From: Mesorhizobium sp. SOD10
GTDB taxonomy: Bacteria > Pseudomonadota > Alphaproteobacteria > Rhizobiales > Rhizobiaceae
Assembly: GCA_000824805.1 (NCBI GenBank)
Contig: CCNA01000014.1
Location: 1-64,000, forward strand
DNA length: 64,000 nucleotides
Direction of reading: 5' to 3'
Made by a program: the position numbers and the translations under genes. Below are positions 9,035-18,900 of this stretch, piece after piece (positions within the stretch are counted from its first letter, which is position 1; each line of letters begins with the position of its first letter). The notes under the pieces are model-generated. The model saw only the letters and a program-made list of their open reading frames with translations, ran no database searches and was not told the DNA's origin.

Positions 9035-10843
9035 TCAGGCCTTGTGATAGACCTCCTGCAGTCCATAGACAGGCGTCGGCAAGCCGACCTGCCTGGCCTT
9101 GAGCTGGAGCGACAAATACTGCGAATGGTGCCGCGACTGGTGCAGGTTGCCGCCGTGGAACCACAGCGCTTCCTGCTGCGTCGGCTTCCACATATTGCGC
9201 TGCTCGCCTTCCCAGGGACCCGGATCCTTGGTGGTGGCGGAGCCGAGGCCCCAGACCTTACCGACCTTGTCCGCCACTTCCTGTGAGATGAGATCCGCGG
9301 CCCAGCCGTTCATCGAGCCGTAGCCGGTGGCGTAGATCACCAGGTCGGCGGGCAATTCGGTGCCGTCGACGAATTTGACGCCGGTTTCGGTGAGTTCCTG
9401 GACCGCCGCGCCAGGTCCGCTTTTCAATTTGATCGAGCCGTCGATGACGAGGTCGCAGGCGCCGACATCGATATAATAGCCGGAGCCGCGGCGCAGATAT
9501 TTCATGAACAGGCCGGAGCCGTCATCGCCCCAGTCGAGCATGAAGCCGGCCTTTTCCAGATCCTCGTAGAATTTCGCGTCGCGCTCCTTCATCTGCTGGT
9601 AAAGCGGAATCTGGAATTCGTGCAGGATGCGGTAGGGGAGCGAAGCGAAGATCATGTCGGCCTTGCGCGTCGTCATGCCGTTCTCCACCGCCTGCTCGGA
9701 ATAGAGCGCCCCAAGGCCGATATCCATCAGCGTATCCGATTTGACGATATGAGTGGATGACCGCTGCACCATGGTCACGTCGGCGCCGCCTTCCCACAGC
9801 GCCGCGCAGATGTCGTGCGCCGAATTGTTCGAGCCGATGACCACCACCTTCTTGCCGCGGTATTTGTCCGGGCCGGGATGGGTCGAGGAATGCTGCTGCT
9901 CGCCCTTGAAGATGTCCTGGCCTTTGTATTTCGGCCAGTTCGCCTTGCCGGACATGCCGGTCGCCAGCACCAGTTGCTTCGGTTTCAGCACGATTTCCTT
10001 GCCGTCGCACTCGACGACGACTGTCCATTCCTTGGCCTTCTCGTCATACTTGGCGGATTTCGCGGTGGTGGAGCTCCAATAGTTCAGCTCCATCACCTTG
10101 GTGTACATCTCCAGCCAGTCGCCGATCTTGTCCTTCGGCGCGAAGACCGGCCAGTTCTTCGGAAAGTCGATATAGGGCAGGTGATCGTACCAGACCGGGT
10201 CATGCAGGCAGAGCGACTTGTAGCGCTTTCGCCAGGAGTCGCCCGGACGCTCGTTCTTCTCGATGATGATGGCCGGCACGCCGAGCTGTTTCAGTCTTGC
10301 CCCGAGCGCAATTCCGCCCTGGCCGCCGCCGATGATGACGACATAGGGCTGCCTCGTATGGCCGAGCTCGGCGATCTCGTCGTCGCGCTCCTCGCGCCAC
10401 GTCTTGCGGCCCTTGCCATGTCCGTGCTTGGCGCCAAGGGGACGGGTGAAGCCCGCTTTCTCCTCATGCCCTTTCAGCTCCGCCATCGTGGTGAGCAAAG
10501 TCCAGATCAGGTCGCCCTTGAACCGCACAAGGCCAAAGCCGCGCGCCACATTCGTCTCGAAGGTGATCCAGGCGGTGATGACGCCGCCATCCTCGCTCGC
10601 TTCCTCGCCTTTGGCCACCGACCAGCCGGTCGGCTTGATGCCGGCCAGCGTCGCCTGCAGCATGTCGCGGATCTGGTCCTGACCCTCCATCGTCTTCAGG
10701 TTCCAGGTGAAGGTGACGAGATCGCGCCAGTAGCAATCGGCCTGGAAGCAGTTGACGGCGCTGTCGATGTCGCCGGCTTCCAGTGCCTTGCCGAACTTGT
10801 CGAGCAGCGCCTGCGCTTTGGCGGTGGGTGTTCTCTCGAGCAT
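9035..10843 (-). CDS. flavin-containing monooxygenase with N-terminal NTF2/SnoaL-like domain
   Basis: A 602-residue protein. Residues about 5-130 resemble the SnoaL/NTF2 fold (LLDKFGKALEAGDIDSAVNCFQADCYWRD). From about 165 a flavin monooxygenase starts with the FAD Rossmann motif VIIGGGQGGIALG, followed by the NADPH motif VIGSNNSAHDICAALWEGG and a late ATGYGS motif. It probably oxygenates a carbonyl, amine or sulfur substrate with NADPH and O2, and the substrate is unknown. The N-terminal domain may shape or cover the active site. No partner gene is adjacent. Confidence 0.87.
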   Translation of the reverse strand: MLERTPTAKAQALLDKFGKALEAGDIDSAVNCFQADCYWRDLVTFTWNLKTMEGQDQIRDMLQATLAGIKPTGWSVAKGEEASEDGGVITAWITFETNVARGFGLVRFKGDLIWTLLTTMAELKGHEEKAGFTRPLGAKHGHGKGRKTWREERDDEIAELGHTRQPYVVIIGGGQGGIALGARLKQLGVPAIIIEKNERPGDSWRKRYKSLCLHDPVWYDHLPYIDFPKNWPVFAPKDKIGDWLEMYTKVMELNYWSSTTAKSAKYDEKAKEWTVVVECDGKEIVLKPKQLVLATGMSGKANWPKYKGQDIFKGEQQHSSTHPGPDKYRGKKVVVIGSNNSAHDICAALWEGGADVTMVQRSSTHIVKSDTLMDIGLGALYSEQAVENGMTTRKADMIFASLPYRILHEFQIPLYQQMKERDAKFYEDLEKAGFMLDWGDDGSGLFMKYLRRGSGYYIDVGACDLVIDGSIKLKSGPGAAVQELTETGVKFVDGTELPADLVIYATGYGSMNGWAADLISQEVADKVGKVWGLGSATTKDPGPWEGEQRNMWKPTQQEALWFHGGNLHQSRHHSQYLSLQLKARQVGLPTPVYGLQEVYHKA

Positions 10844-11008
10844 TTGTTCTCCTCCGGGTTTGCTTCTTGGGTGAGCGCGCCGCCGGATTGGGCTTCCGGC
10901 ATCAGCGAATTATTTCGGCAAAACCTGAGAGGCGTCACGCCCTCCAATAGTTTGGCGCGTTTTCAATGGCTTGATGGGGAAGCCGCGTTAAAGGCGCCAT
11001 TTTACCCG

Positions 11009-11037
11009 TTGACAGGCTGCCGTACCCGCCTCTAGTG
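11009..11037 (+). promoter_or_regulatory. ilvB promoter
   Basis: A consensus TTGACA at 11009-11014 and, 17 bases later, CTAGTG at 11032-11037 match the rhizobial sigma-70 pattern. Transcription would start at about 11043-11046, so the leader peptide ATG at 11047 would lie at or within a few bases of the 5' end. The roughly 160 bases between the monooxygenase start and this box show no other feature. Confidence 0.65.
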
Positions 11038-11046
11038 TCCGCGCCC

Positions 11047-11097
11047 ATGAAAACGGCACTCATTCTCGTAGGCTGGCGCGTGGGCAAGGCGGTGTAA
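11047..11097 (+). CDS. ilvL: ilv operon leader peptide
   Basis: A 16-codon reading frame, MKTALILVGWRVGKAV, in which six codons are Leu, Ile or Val. It lies between the promoter and a terminator hairpin upstream of acetolactate synthase. Ribosome stalling at these codons when branched-chain aminoacyl-tRNAs are scarce would control folding of the downstream RNA. It is too short for normal gene calling. The codon content and position support the role, but conservation has not been checked. Confidence 0.75.
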   Translation: MKTALILVGWRVGKAV

Positions 11098-11153
11098 CCG
11101 CCGGGCGAAAACCTCCCATGCGCATCCCACAGGCTCCCTCGGGGGCCTTTTTT
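11076..11153 (+). promoter_or_regulatory. transcription attenuator of ilvBN
   Basis: The terminator is GGCTCC (11132-11137), loop CTCG, GGGGCC (11142-11147), then six T. Within the leader, GCGCGTGGG (11076-11084) can pair with CCCATGCGC (11115-11123) with one G-U pair, and GGCGGT/ACCGCC forms a small hairpin over the leader stop codon. These provide competing folds of the kind used in amino-acid attenuators. The exact antiterminator is inferred by eye. Confidence 0.75.
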
Positions 11154-11218
11154 ATTGCCTTCAACCGAACTAAACGAGCAGCAAATCGCCAGACGGCGGA
11201 CAGTACGGGACCAGACCG

Positions 11219-13000
11219 ATGAGCAACGGACAGAACGAGCGGCGCGAAATGACGGGCGCGGAGATGGTGGTGCAGGCGCTGAAGGACAACGGCGTCAAGC
11301 ACGTCTTCGGCTATCCGGGCGGCGCGGTCCTTCCGATCTATGACGAGATATTCCAGCAGGACGAGGTCGAGCATATCCTTGTCAGGCACGAGCAGGGCGC
11401 CGGCCACGCGGCGGAAGGCTATGCGCGCTCGACCGGCAAGGCCGGCGTGCTGCTGGTGACGTCCGGCCCCGGCGCCACCAATGCGGTGACGCCGCTGCAG
11501 GATGCGCTGATGGATTCCATTCCCCTGGTCTGCCTCACCGGCCAGGTGCCGACCTCGCTGATCGGTTCCGACGCCTTCCAGGAATGCGACACGGTCGGCA
11601 TCACGCGGCCATGCACCAAGCACAACTGGCTGGTGAAGGACGTCAACGAGCTCGCCGCCACCATCCATGAGGCGTTCCATGTGGCGACCACCGGCCGTCC
11701 CGGTCCGGTCGTGGTCGATATCCCGAAGGACGTGCAGTTCGCCAAGGGCATCTATGTGCCGCCGCAGACCGCACCGCGCACCAGCTATCAGCCGAAGGTC
11801 CAGGGCGACCTGGAAAAGGTCAAGGCCGCGGTCGAGCTGATGGCCGGCGCGAAGAAGCCGATCATCTATTCGGGCGGCGGCGTCATCAATTCCGGCCCGG
11901 AAGCCAGCCACCTGCTGCGCGAATTGGTCGACCTCACCGGCTTCCCGATCACCTCGACGCTGATGGGGCTCGGCGCCTATCCGGCATCAGGCAAGAACTG
12001 GGTCGGCATGCTCGGCATGCACGGCACCTACGAAGCCAATATGGCGATGCATGACTGCGACGTGATGGTCTGCATCGGCGCGCGCTTCGACGACCGCATC
12101 ACCGGCCGGCTCAACGCCTTCTCGCCGAATTCGAAGAAGATCCACATCGACATCGATCCGTCCTCGATCAACAAGAACGTCCATGCCGATGTCGGAATCC
12201 TCGGCGATGTCGGCCGCGTGCTGGAGGATCTGGTGCGGCTGTGGCGGGCGACCGCCAAGACCGACAAGAAGGCGCTCTATCCGTGGTGGGAGCAGATCGC
12301 GAAATGGCGGGCGCGAGATTCGCTGGCCTACAAGATGAACAATGACGTCATCATGCCGCAATATGCGATCCAGCGGCTCTATGCGCTGACCAAGGACATG
12401 GACACCTACATCACCACCGAGGTCGGCCAGCACCAGATGTGGGCGGCGCAGCATTATCATTTCGACAAGCCGAACCGCTGGATGACCTCGGGCGGCCTGG
12501 GCACGATGGGCTACGGCCTGCCGGCGGCGCTCGGCGTGCAGATCGCGCATCCCGACGCGCTGGTCATCGACATCGCCGGCGACGCCTCGGTGCAAATGAC
12601 GATGCAGGAGATGAGCTCGGCGGTGCAGTATGAGGCGCCGATCAAGATCTTCATCCTCAACAACCAGTACATGGGCATGGTGCGCCAGTGGCAGCAGCTG
12701 CTGCACGGCAACCGGCTGTCGCATTCCTACACCGAGGCGATGCCGGATTTCGTCAAGCTGGCGGAAGCCTATGGCGGCCACGGCATCCGCTGCGATAAGC
12801 CGGATGAGCTCGACGACGCGATCCGCGAAATGATCTCGGTGAAGAAGCCGGTGCTGTTCGACTGCCGCGTGGCGACGCTTGCCAATTGCTTCCCGATGAT
12901 CCCGTCGGGCAAGGCGCATAACGAGATGCTCCTGCCGGACGAAGCGACCGACGAGGCGGTGGCCAACGCCATCGATGCCAAGGGCAGGGAACTGGTTTAG
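11219..13000 (+). CDS. ilvB: acetolactate synthase large (catalytic) subunit
   Basis: A 593-residue thiamine-diphosphate enzyme (also named IlvI) that condenses two pyruvates, or pyruvate with 2-oxobutyrate, in the first common step of valine, leucine and isoleucine synthesis. The N-terminal TPP-binding domain has the conserved glutamate in RHEQGAGHAAEGYAR. The C-terminal cofactor motif starts GDASVQMTMQEMSSAVQ and ends LNNQYMGMV. An FAD-binding central domain lies between. It is controlled by the attenuator just upstream. The regulatory subunit follows 82 bases downstream. Confidence 0.96.
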   Translation: MSNGQNERREMTGAEMVVQALKDNGVKHVFGYPGGAVLPIYDEIFQQDEVEHILVRHEQGAGHAAEGYARSTGKAGVLLVTSGPGATNAVTPLQDALMDSIPLVCLTGQVPTSLIGSDAFQECDTVGITRPCTKHNWLVKDVNELAATIHEAFHVATTGRPGPVVVDIPKDVQFAKGIYVPPQTAPRTSYQPKVQGDLEKVKAAVELMAGAKKPIIYSGGGVINSGPEASHLLRELVDLTGFPITSTLMGLGAYPASGKNWVGMLGMHGTYEANMAMHDCDVMVCIGARFDDRITGRLNAFSPNSKKIHIDIDPSSINKNVHADVGILGDVGRVLEDLVRLWRATAKTDKKALYPWWEQIAKWRARDSLAYKMNNDVIMPQYAIQRLYALTKDMDTYITTEVGQHQMWAAQHYHFDKPNRWMTSGGLGTMGYGLPAALGVQIAHPDALVIDIAGDASVQMTMQEMSSAVQYEAPIKIFILNNQYMGMVRQWQQLLHGNRLSHSYTEAMPDFVKLAEAYGGHGIRCDKPDELDDAIREMISVKKPVLFDCRVATLANCFPMIPSGKAHNEMLLPDEATDEAVANAIDAKGRELV

Positions 13001-13082
13001 GCAGCCGCTGGGGCAGGGCTGTCGTGAGAAGCCGTGCGCAAACAGAGAATTAGCTCAAAAGTCCGAAATCGAGATTCATCTT

Positions 13083-13658
13083 ATGAACGCACAACACCTT
13101 CAACCGACCGGCTCCGCCTATTTCATCGCCAAGGAAACCGAGAAGCCGGAAACGCATACGCTCTCCGTGCTGGTCGACAACGAGCCGGGGGTGCTTGCTC
13201 GCGTCATCGGCCTGTTTTCCGGGCGCGGCTACAACATCGAGAGTCTGACCGTCTCCGAGACCGAGCACGAGAAGCATCTGTCGCGCATCACCATCGTGAC
13301 GCGCGGCACGCCGCATGTGATGGAGCAGATCAAGAACCAGCTCGAGCGCATCGTGCCGGTACACCGGGTGGTCGACCTGACCGTGCGCTCGCGTCAGCTT
13401 GGCCAGGAACGGCCGCTGGAACGGGAGCTCGCGCTGGTCAAGGTCGCCGGCACCGGCGATGCCAGGGTCGAGGCGCTTCGCCTTGCGGATGCTTTCCGTG
13501 CCTCGGTCATCGATGCCAACACCGAGCATTTCATCTTCGAGATCACCGGCAAAGGCTCCAAGCTCGACCAGTTCATCGCCATCATGAAGCCGCTCGGCCT
13601 GGTCGAGATCTGCCGCACCGGCGTCGCCGCGATGAACCGCGGGCCGCAGGGCATGTAA
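13083..13658 (+). CDS. ilvN: acetolactate synthase small (regulatory) subunit
   Basis: A 191-residue partner of IlvB (also named IlvH) that raises activity and gives valine feedback. An ACT domain starts at about residue 26 with HTLSVLVDNEPGVLARVIGLFSGRGYNIESL, and a second ACT-like C-terminal domain ends with the EICRTGVAAMNRG motif. ATG 13083 is chosen because homologues begin shortly before the ACT domain. It shares the ilvB transcript. Confidence 0.95.
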   Translation: MNAQHLQPTGSAYFIAKETEKPETHTLSVLVDNEPGVLARVIGLFSGRGYNIESLTVSETEHEKHLSRITIVTRGTPHVMEQIKNQLERIVPVHRVVDLTVRSRQLGQERPLERELALVKVAGTGDARVEALRLADAFRASVIDANTEHFIFEITGKGSKLDQFIAIMKPLGLVEICRTGVAAMNRGPQGM

Positions 13659-13764
13659 TCAGGACGACCATCCTGTTTCCAGCTTTGGCCCGGCGATTTG
13701 CCCGTTTCTGGCTTTTGCACACTTGCTAAAAGGACAGTAAGGCTGACATATCCGGGAGGATAAC

Positions 13765-14361
13765 ATGTCGCTCGACGCATTCCTTGCCCTGCTGGTCTAT
13801 GCCTTCGTGACGTCGATCACGCCGGGGCCGAACAACCTCATGCTGCTCGCTTCCGGCGTGAATTTCGGTATCGTCAGGACGGTTCCGCACATGCTGGGCA
13901 TCAGCATCGGGTTTTTGGTCCTGCTTTTGGCGGTCGGCTTCGGGCTCGGCGCGGTGCTGACGGCGTTGCCTGTGCTGCATACGGCGTTGAAGATCGCCGG
14001 CGCCGCCTATCTGCTCTACCTCGCCTGGAGGATCGCCATGTCGCGCTCGATGAGCGACGGAAAAGGGGCGGAGGGGCGGCCGATGCGCTTCATCGACGCC
14101 GCTGCCTTCCAGTGGGTCAACCCAAAGGCATGGGTGATGGCGATCACCGCGATGGCCGTCTACACCAATGCCGATCACCCTTTCGTCTCGGTGGCGCTGA
14201 TCTCGATCGCCTTCACCATCGTCAACCTGCCCAGCGTGTCGGTATGGGCCGGCTTCGGCACAGCGCTGCGCGGGTTCCTGTCGGATCCGGTGCGGCTGAA
14301 ATGGTTCAACATCGCCATGGGTATGCTGTTGGCGGCGACGCTTTGGCCCATGCTCCGTTAG
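13765..14361 (+). CDS. LysE family translocator
   Basis: A 198-residue inner-membrane protein with about five to six hydrophobic helices, opening MSLDAFLALLVYAFVTSITPGPNNLMLL. The SITPGPN motif identifies the LysE/RhtB superfamily, which exports amino acids or related small molecules. GGGAGG lies 7 bases before the ATG. It follows ilvBN by about 100 bases, so an overflow role for branched-chain amino acids is possible but not shown. Confidence 0.9.
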   Translation: MSLDAFLALLVYAFVTSITPGPNNLMLLASGVNFGIVRTVPHMLGISIGFLVLLLAVGFGLGAVLTALPVLHTALKIAGAAYLLYLAWRIAMSRSMSDGKGAEGRPMRFIDAAAFQWVNPKAWVMAITAMAVYTNADHPFVSVALISIAFTIVNLPSVSVWAGFGTALRGFLSDPVRLKWFNIAMGMLLAATLWPMLR

Positions 14362-14412
14362 GTGTATCAGTATCCAGGTGCCTACAAACGCCGGCTCTCT
14401 GCGCTGAATCAC

Positions 14413-14493
14413 TCATTTAGGCAGCTTCTTCGGACCGGCCGCAGCGGCCTTCGCTGCCTCGTTAGCCGGCTTCCCAACATTTGTGCACTGCAC
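14413..14493 (-). CDS. candidate 26-residue basic microprotein
   Basis: In the gap between LysE and the RND adaptor, the minus strand has a frame from GTG 14493 (VQCTNVGKPANEAAK...) to TGA 14413-14415, ending AAAAGPKKLPK. Its Ala/Lys/Pro composition and clean ending look protein-like. The same frame stays open upstream with no ATG, GTG or TTG, so the true start is uncertain. No ribosome-binding site is clear. The function is unknown and it may be spurious. Confidence 0.35.
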   Translation of the reverse strand: MQCTNVGKPANEAAKAAAAGPKKLPK

Positions 14494-14639
14494 ATTAAAT
14501 CTTCGTAATGCCGTGTTTTGACCCTTTTCCGCCCGAGCCTTGTCCTATCTATTCGGCGAAAATCGCGGCGAAGAGCCGTGAATCGAGCTACAATGGACCA
14601 CCGAGATCGGCGTGTCGCGAGTAGAGGGCTTGTTTGTCG

Positions 14640-15944
14640 ATGCGCGGAAAAATCGCCTTTGCAGTTGTTGCGGTCGCCTGTCTGGCGGGTGCCGGGCTCT
14701 ATTATTCGCCCGCGACGGTGGCCAAGGTCCAGCAGCTGATTTCGGGCAAGCAGGCCAGCGTGGCCGCCGCGGACAAGACGGCGAGCGGCGATAAAGCGGC
14801 CGCCGCCTCGGACAATGCAAAAGGCGGCAATGCGAAAGGCGGCGGGCCGCGTTCGGCCTCAATTGTCTCCGCCACCGCGACGACCGCGGATTTCCCGATA
14901 CGCCGCTATGCCATCGGCTTCGTCTCGTCGCCGGAGGTGGTCAATATCAATGCCCGCGTTTCCAGCCAGATCGTGTCGATCGCGGTCAAGGACGGGCAGA
15001 TGGTCAAGGCCGGCGATCTGCTCATTTCGCTCGATGACCGAGCGCTGAAGGCGCAGCTTGCCAAGGACCAGGCGACGCTGGCCAAGGACCAAGCGATGCT
15101 GGTGAGCGCCCAGGCCGATCTGCAGCGCGCCAAGGACCTTGTCGCCAAGCAGGCCGGCACGCAGCAGACCTACGATCAGGCACTGGCGGCGCAGAAGGCC
15201 GCAGCCGCCACGATCGACGCCGACAAGGCGACCATCGATGCCGACACCGTGCAATTGAGCTACGCGACGATTACGGCGCCGATCTCGGGCCGGCTCGGCG
15301 CCATCAACGTCTCGGTCGGCGATCTCGTCACCACAAGCAACGGCAGCTCAGGGAGTTCGACGCCACTGGTCACCATCACGCAGATGGATCCGCTGCAGGT
15401 GAACTTCACGCTGCCGGAGAGCGACCTTGCCTTGCTGCACAAGGCGCTCGCCGACCCACAGCAAGGCGACGTGACGCTGACCAAGGACGGTGATCCCACG
15501 CCGATCGGCAAGGGCACGCTCGATTTCGTCGATTCCAGCGTCGATACGGCTTCCGGCACCATCGCGACGCGCGCGAGTATCCCCAATCCGGATCTTTCGC
15601 TGTGGCCCGGGCAATATGTGAACGTGGTGCTCGAGGCCGGCACGATGCCGCAGATGACCTCGGTTCCCACGGTCGCGGTTCAGCCCAGCCAGAAGGGACC
15701 CTTCGTTTACGTGGTCAAGCCGGACAACACCGTCGAGATGCGGCCGGTGAAGGTGGCGCTGACGGAGGGCCAAAACAGTGCCATCAGCGATGGTCTCAAG
15801 AGCGGCGAGAAGGTCGTCGTCGAAGGCCAGACACGATTGAAGGACGGCGCGGCGGTGCATGAAGGCAAAGCCGCGGCCGGATCCGGCGATCAGGCATCGC
15901 CCAAGGTCGCGGAGGCCGACAAGGCCGGCGGGGCGAGCCAATGA
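14640..15944 (+). CDS. RND efflux periplasmic adaptor (MFP)
   Basis: A 434-residue membrane-fusion protein linking an RND pump to an outer-membrane channel. A single N-terminal hydrophobic anchor (residues about 4-22) is followed by an Ala/Lys-rich linker, the lipoyl-like half motifs (VNINARVSSQIVSIAVKDGQMVKAGDLL and later ITAPISGRLG), a coiled-coil hairpin of about 75 residues rich in Ala, Lys and Asp, and beta-barrel domains. ATG 14640 is used. A TTG six bases earlier, closer to the AGAGGG at 14623-14628, is an alternative. It overlaps the permease by 4 nt. No outer-membrane partner or regulator is adjacent. Confidence 0.9.
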   Translation: MRGKIAFAVVAVACLAGAGLYYSPATVAKVQQLISGKQASVAAADKTASGDKAAAASDNAKGGNAKGGGPRSASIVSATATTADFPIRRYAIGFVSSPEVVNINARVSSQIVSIAVKDGQMVKAGDLLISLDDRALKAQLAKDQATLAKDQAMLVSAQADLQRAKDLVAKQAGTQQTYDQALAAQKAAAATIDADKATIDADTVQLSYATITAPISGRLGAINVSVGDLVTTSNGSSGSSTPLVTITQMDPLQVNFTLPESDLALLHKALADPQQGDVTLTKDGDPTPIGKGTLDFVDSSVDTASGTIATRASIPNPDLSLWPGQYVNVVLEAGTMPQMTSVPTVAVQPSQKGPFVYVVKPDNTVEMRPVKVALTEGQNSAISDGLKSGEKVVVEGQTRLKDGAAVHEGKAAAGSGDQASPKVAEADKAGGASQ

Positions 15945-18900
15945 TCTCCGAATTCTGCATCCGCAAGCCCGTCGCCACCCTTTTGATGTCGTTCGCCCTG
16001 ATTCTGGGCGGTATCTTTGCCTACAAGTTCCTGCCGGTGGCGGCACTGCCGAGCGCGGAATTTCCGGTGGTCAACGTCTCGGCGCAGTTGCCCGGCGCGT
16101 CGCCGGAGACAATGGCGACGTCCGTTGCGACGCCGCTGATCAAGCAGTTCGCGACGATAGCCGGCATCGATTCGATTTCGACCACCAATTCGCTCGGCCA
16201 GACCTCGATCGCCATCCAGTTCGTGCTCAACCGCGACATCGACGCGGCGGCCGCGGATGTCCAGGCAGCGATAGCGCGCACGCAAAAATCGTTGCCGCCG
16301 GAGATGACCGCGCCGCCAAGCTATCGCAAGGTCAATCCCGCCGACGCGCCGATCCTCCTGATGTCGCTGGTCAGCGACACGGTTCCGCTGACGGACCTCG
16401 ACGCCTTCGCCGAAAACGTCATCTCGCCGTCGCTGTCGACCATCGACGGCGTGGCGCAAGTCTCGATCTTCGGCCAGCAGAAATATGCTGTGCGCATCCA
16501 GATCGATCCGACGGCGCTTGCCGCGCGCGGCATCTCGATCGATCAGCTGCAGGCCGCGATCACCTCGGCCAACAGCAACACGCCGCTCGGCGTGCTGCAG
16601 AACAACAAGCAGCAGCTGACCATCACCGCCAACACCCAGCTCGGCAATGCCGCCGCCTTCTCCAACCTCATCATCGCCACCAAGAACGGCCATCCGGTGC
16701 GGCTGGGCGAGGTGACGCGCGTCGTCGATTCCGTGCAGACCACGACGACGGCCAGCTGGTACGACGGCACGCGCGCGATCATCCTCGCGGTCCAGCGCCA
16801 GCCCGACGCCAACACTGTCGAGGTGGTCGACAAGGTCAAGGCGATGCTGCCGTCCTTCCAGGACCAGATGCCGGCGGCAGCCAGCATCAAGCTGCTCAAC
16901 GACCGGTCGACCTCGATCCGGCAAGCCGTCGACGACGTCCAGTTCACGCTGCTCCTGACCATTGCCCTGGTGGTGATGGTGATCTTCGTGTTCCTGCGCA
17001 GGGTGACGGCAACCATCATCCCGGCCGTGGCGGTGCCGATCTCGCTGATCGCCACGCTCGGCGCGATGTTCCTGTTCGGCTTCTCGATCGACAACATCTC
17101 GCTGATGGGATTGACTTTAGCCGTCGGCCTTGTCGTCGACGACGCCATCGTCATGCTGGAAAACATCTTCCGCCACATGGAAGAAGATGGGTTGTCGGCC
17201 TTCGACGCCGCACTGAAGGGCGCGCGCGAAATCGGCTTCACTATCATCTCGATCTCGATCTCGCTGGTGGCCGTGTTCATTCCGGTGCTTCTGATGGGCG
17301 GCGTCATCGGCCGCATCTTCAACGAATTCGCCGTGGTGGTGACCGTCGCCATACTGGCCTCGATGTTCGTGTCGCTGACGCTGACGCCGATGCTCTGCTC
17401 GCGCCTGCTCTCGGTGACCAAGGCCGATCGCGAAAAGCACGCCCCCGGTCACAGGCCGGACCTCATCACGCGCGGCTACGACCGGATCCTGGGCTTCTGC
17501 CTGCGAAACACTTTCCTGGTGTTCCTCGTCTTCGTTGCCACCGCGGCAGCGTCGGTGTGGCTGATCCAGGTTTCGCCGAAAGGCTTCTTCCCGCAGGAGG
17601 ATATCAGCCAGATCTCGGTGACCACCCTTGCGCGCCAGGACATCTCTTTCGACGCCATGGTCAAGCTGCAGGGGCAGGTGGCCAGCGTGTTTTCGAAGTC
17701 GCCCTATGTCGACCATGTGGCCTGGTCGGCGGGTAGCGGCAACAACGCGCTCAACCAGGGCCAGCTCTTCGTCCAGCTCAAGGGCAAGGATCAGCGACCC
17801 AACATCGAGAAGGTGCTTTCGGACCTGAGACGCCAATTGGCCGGCGTGGCGGGTATCGAGACCTATATGCAGCCTGTGCAGAACCTGCGGCTGGGCTCGC
17901 GGTCGTCCGCCAGCGCCTATCAGCTCGTGGTGCAGGGCCTGGATACCGGCCAGACCGACATCTGGGCGCAGAAGCTGAACGACGCGATGGCCGCCGACCA
18001 CACGATGTTCACCGACGTCACCAGCGACTTGCAGAACAACGCGTTGCAGGCGTCGCTGGTGATCGACCGCGACAAGGCCGCCCAGCTCGGCATCGATACC
18101 GACACGCTTCGTTCCGCCCTCTATGGCGGCTTCGGCACCGACCAGGTTTCGACGATCTTCGGTTCGGCCGACAGCTATGAGGTTATCACCGAGCTCGATC
18201 CCAAGATCGAATGGTCGCCGGAGCGGATGCTCGCCATCCAGATGCGGACGGCGAGCGGCAGCCTGGTGCCTCTCGGCGCCTTCGCCCATGTCGATCGCAC
18301 GGCCGGCGCGCTGACGGTCAATCAGCTCGGCCAGCTTCCGGCGGTGACGATCTCCTACAATCTGCCGCAGGGCGTATCGCTCGGCGACACGGTGACCCGC
18401 ATCGATCAGCTCAAAGAGCAGATCGGCATGCCGAAGGAGATATCGACGAGCTTTGCCGGCACGGCCAAGACCTTCCAGGATTCGCTGGCCAACCAGGGCT
18501 TCCTGATCGGCGGCGCGATCCTGACGATCTATATCGTGCTCGGCATGCTCTATGAGAGCTTCATCCACCCGCTCACCATTCTCACCGGCCTGCCGTCGGC
18601 AGTGCTCGGCGCCGTGGTGGCGCTGCGCTTCGCCGGCATGGACCTTTCGGTGATCGCGGTGATCGGCATCCTGATGCTGATCGGCATCGTCAAGAAGAAC
18701 GGCATCATGATGGTCGACGTCGCGCTGGAGCTCAGGCGACAAGGCATGTCGGCGAAGGACTCCATCCACAAGGCCTGCCTGATGCGTTTCCGGCCGATCA
18801 TGATGACGACGCTTGCCGCGTTGATGGGTACGTTCCCGATCGCGCTCGGCACCGGCGCCAGCGCCGAATTGCGCCAGCCGCTCGGCGTTGCCGTGGTCGG

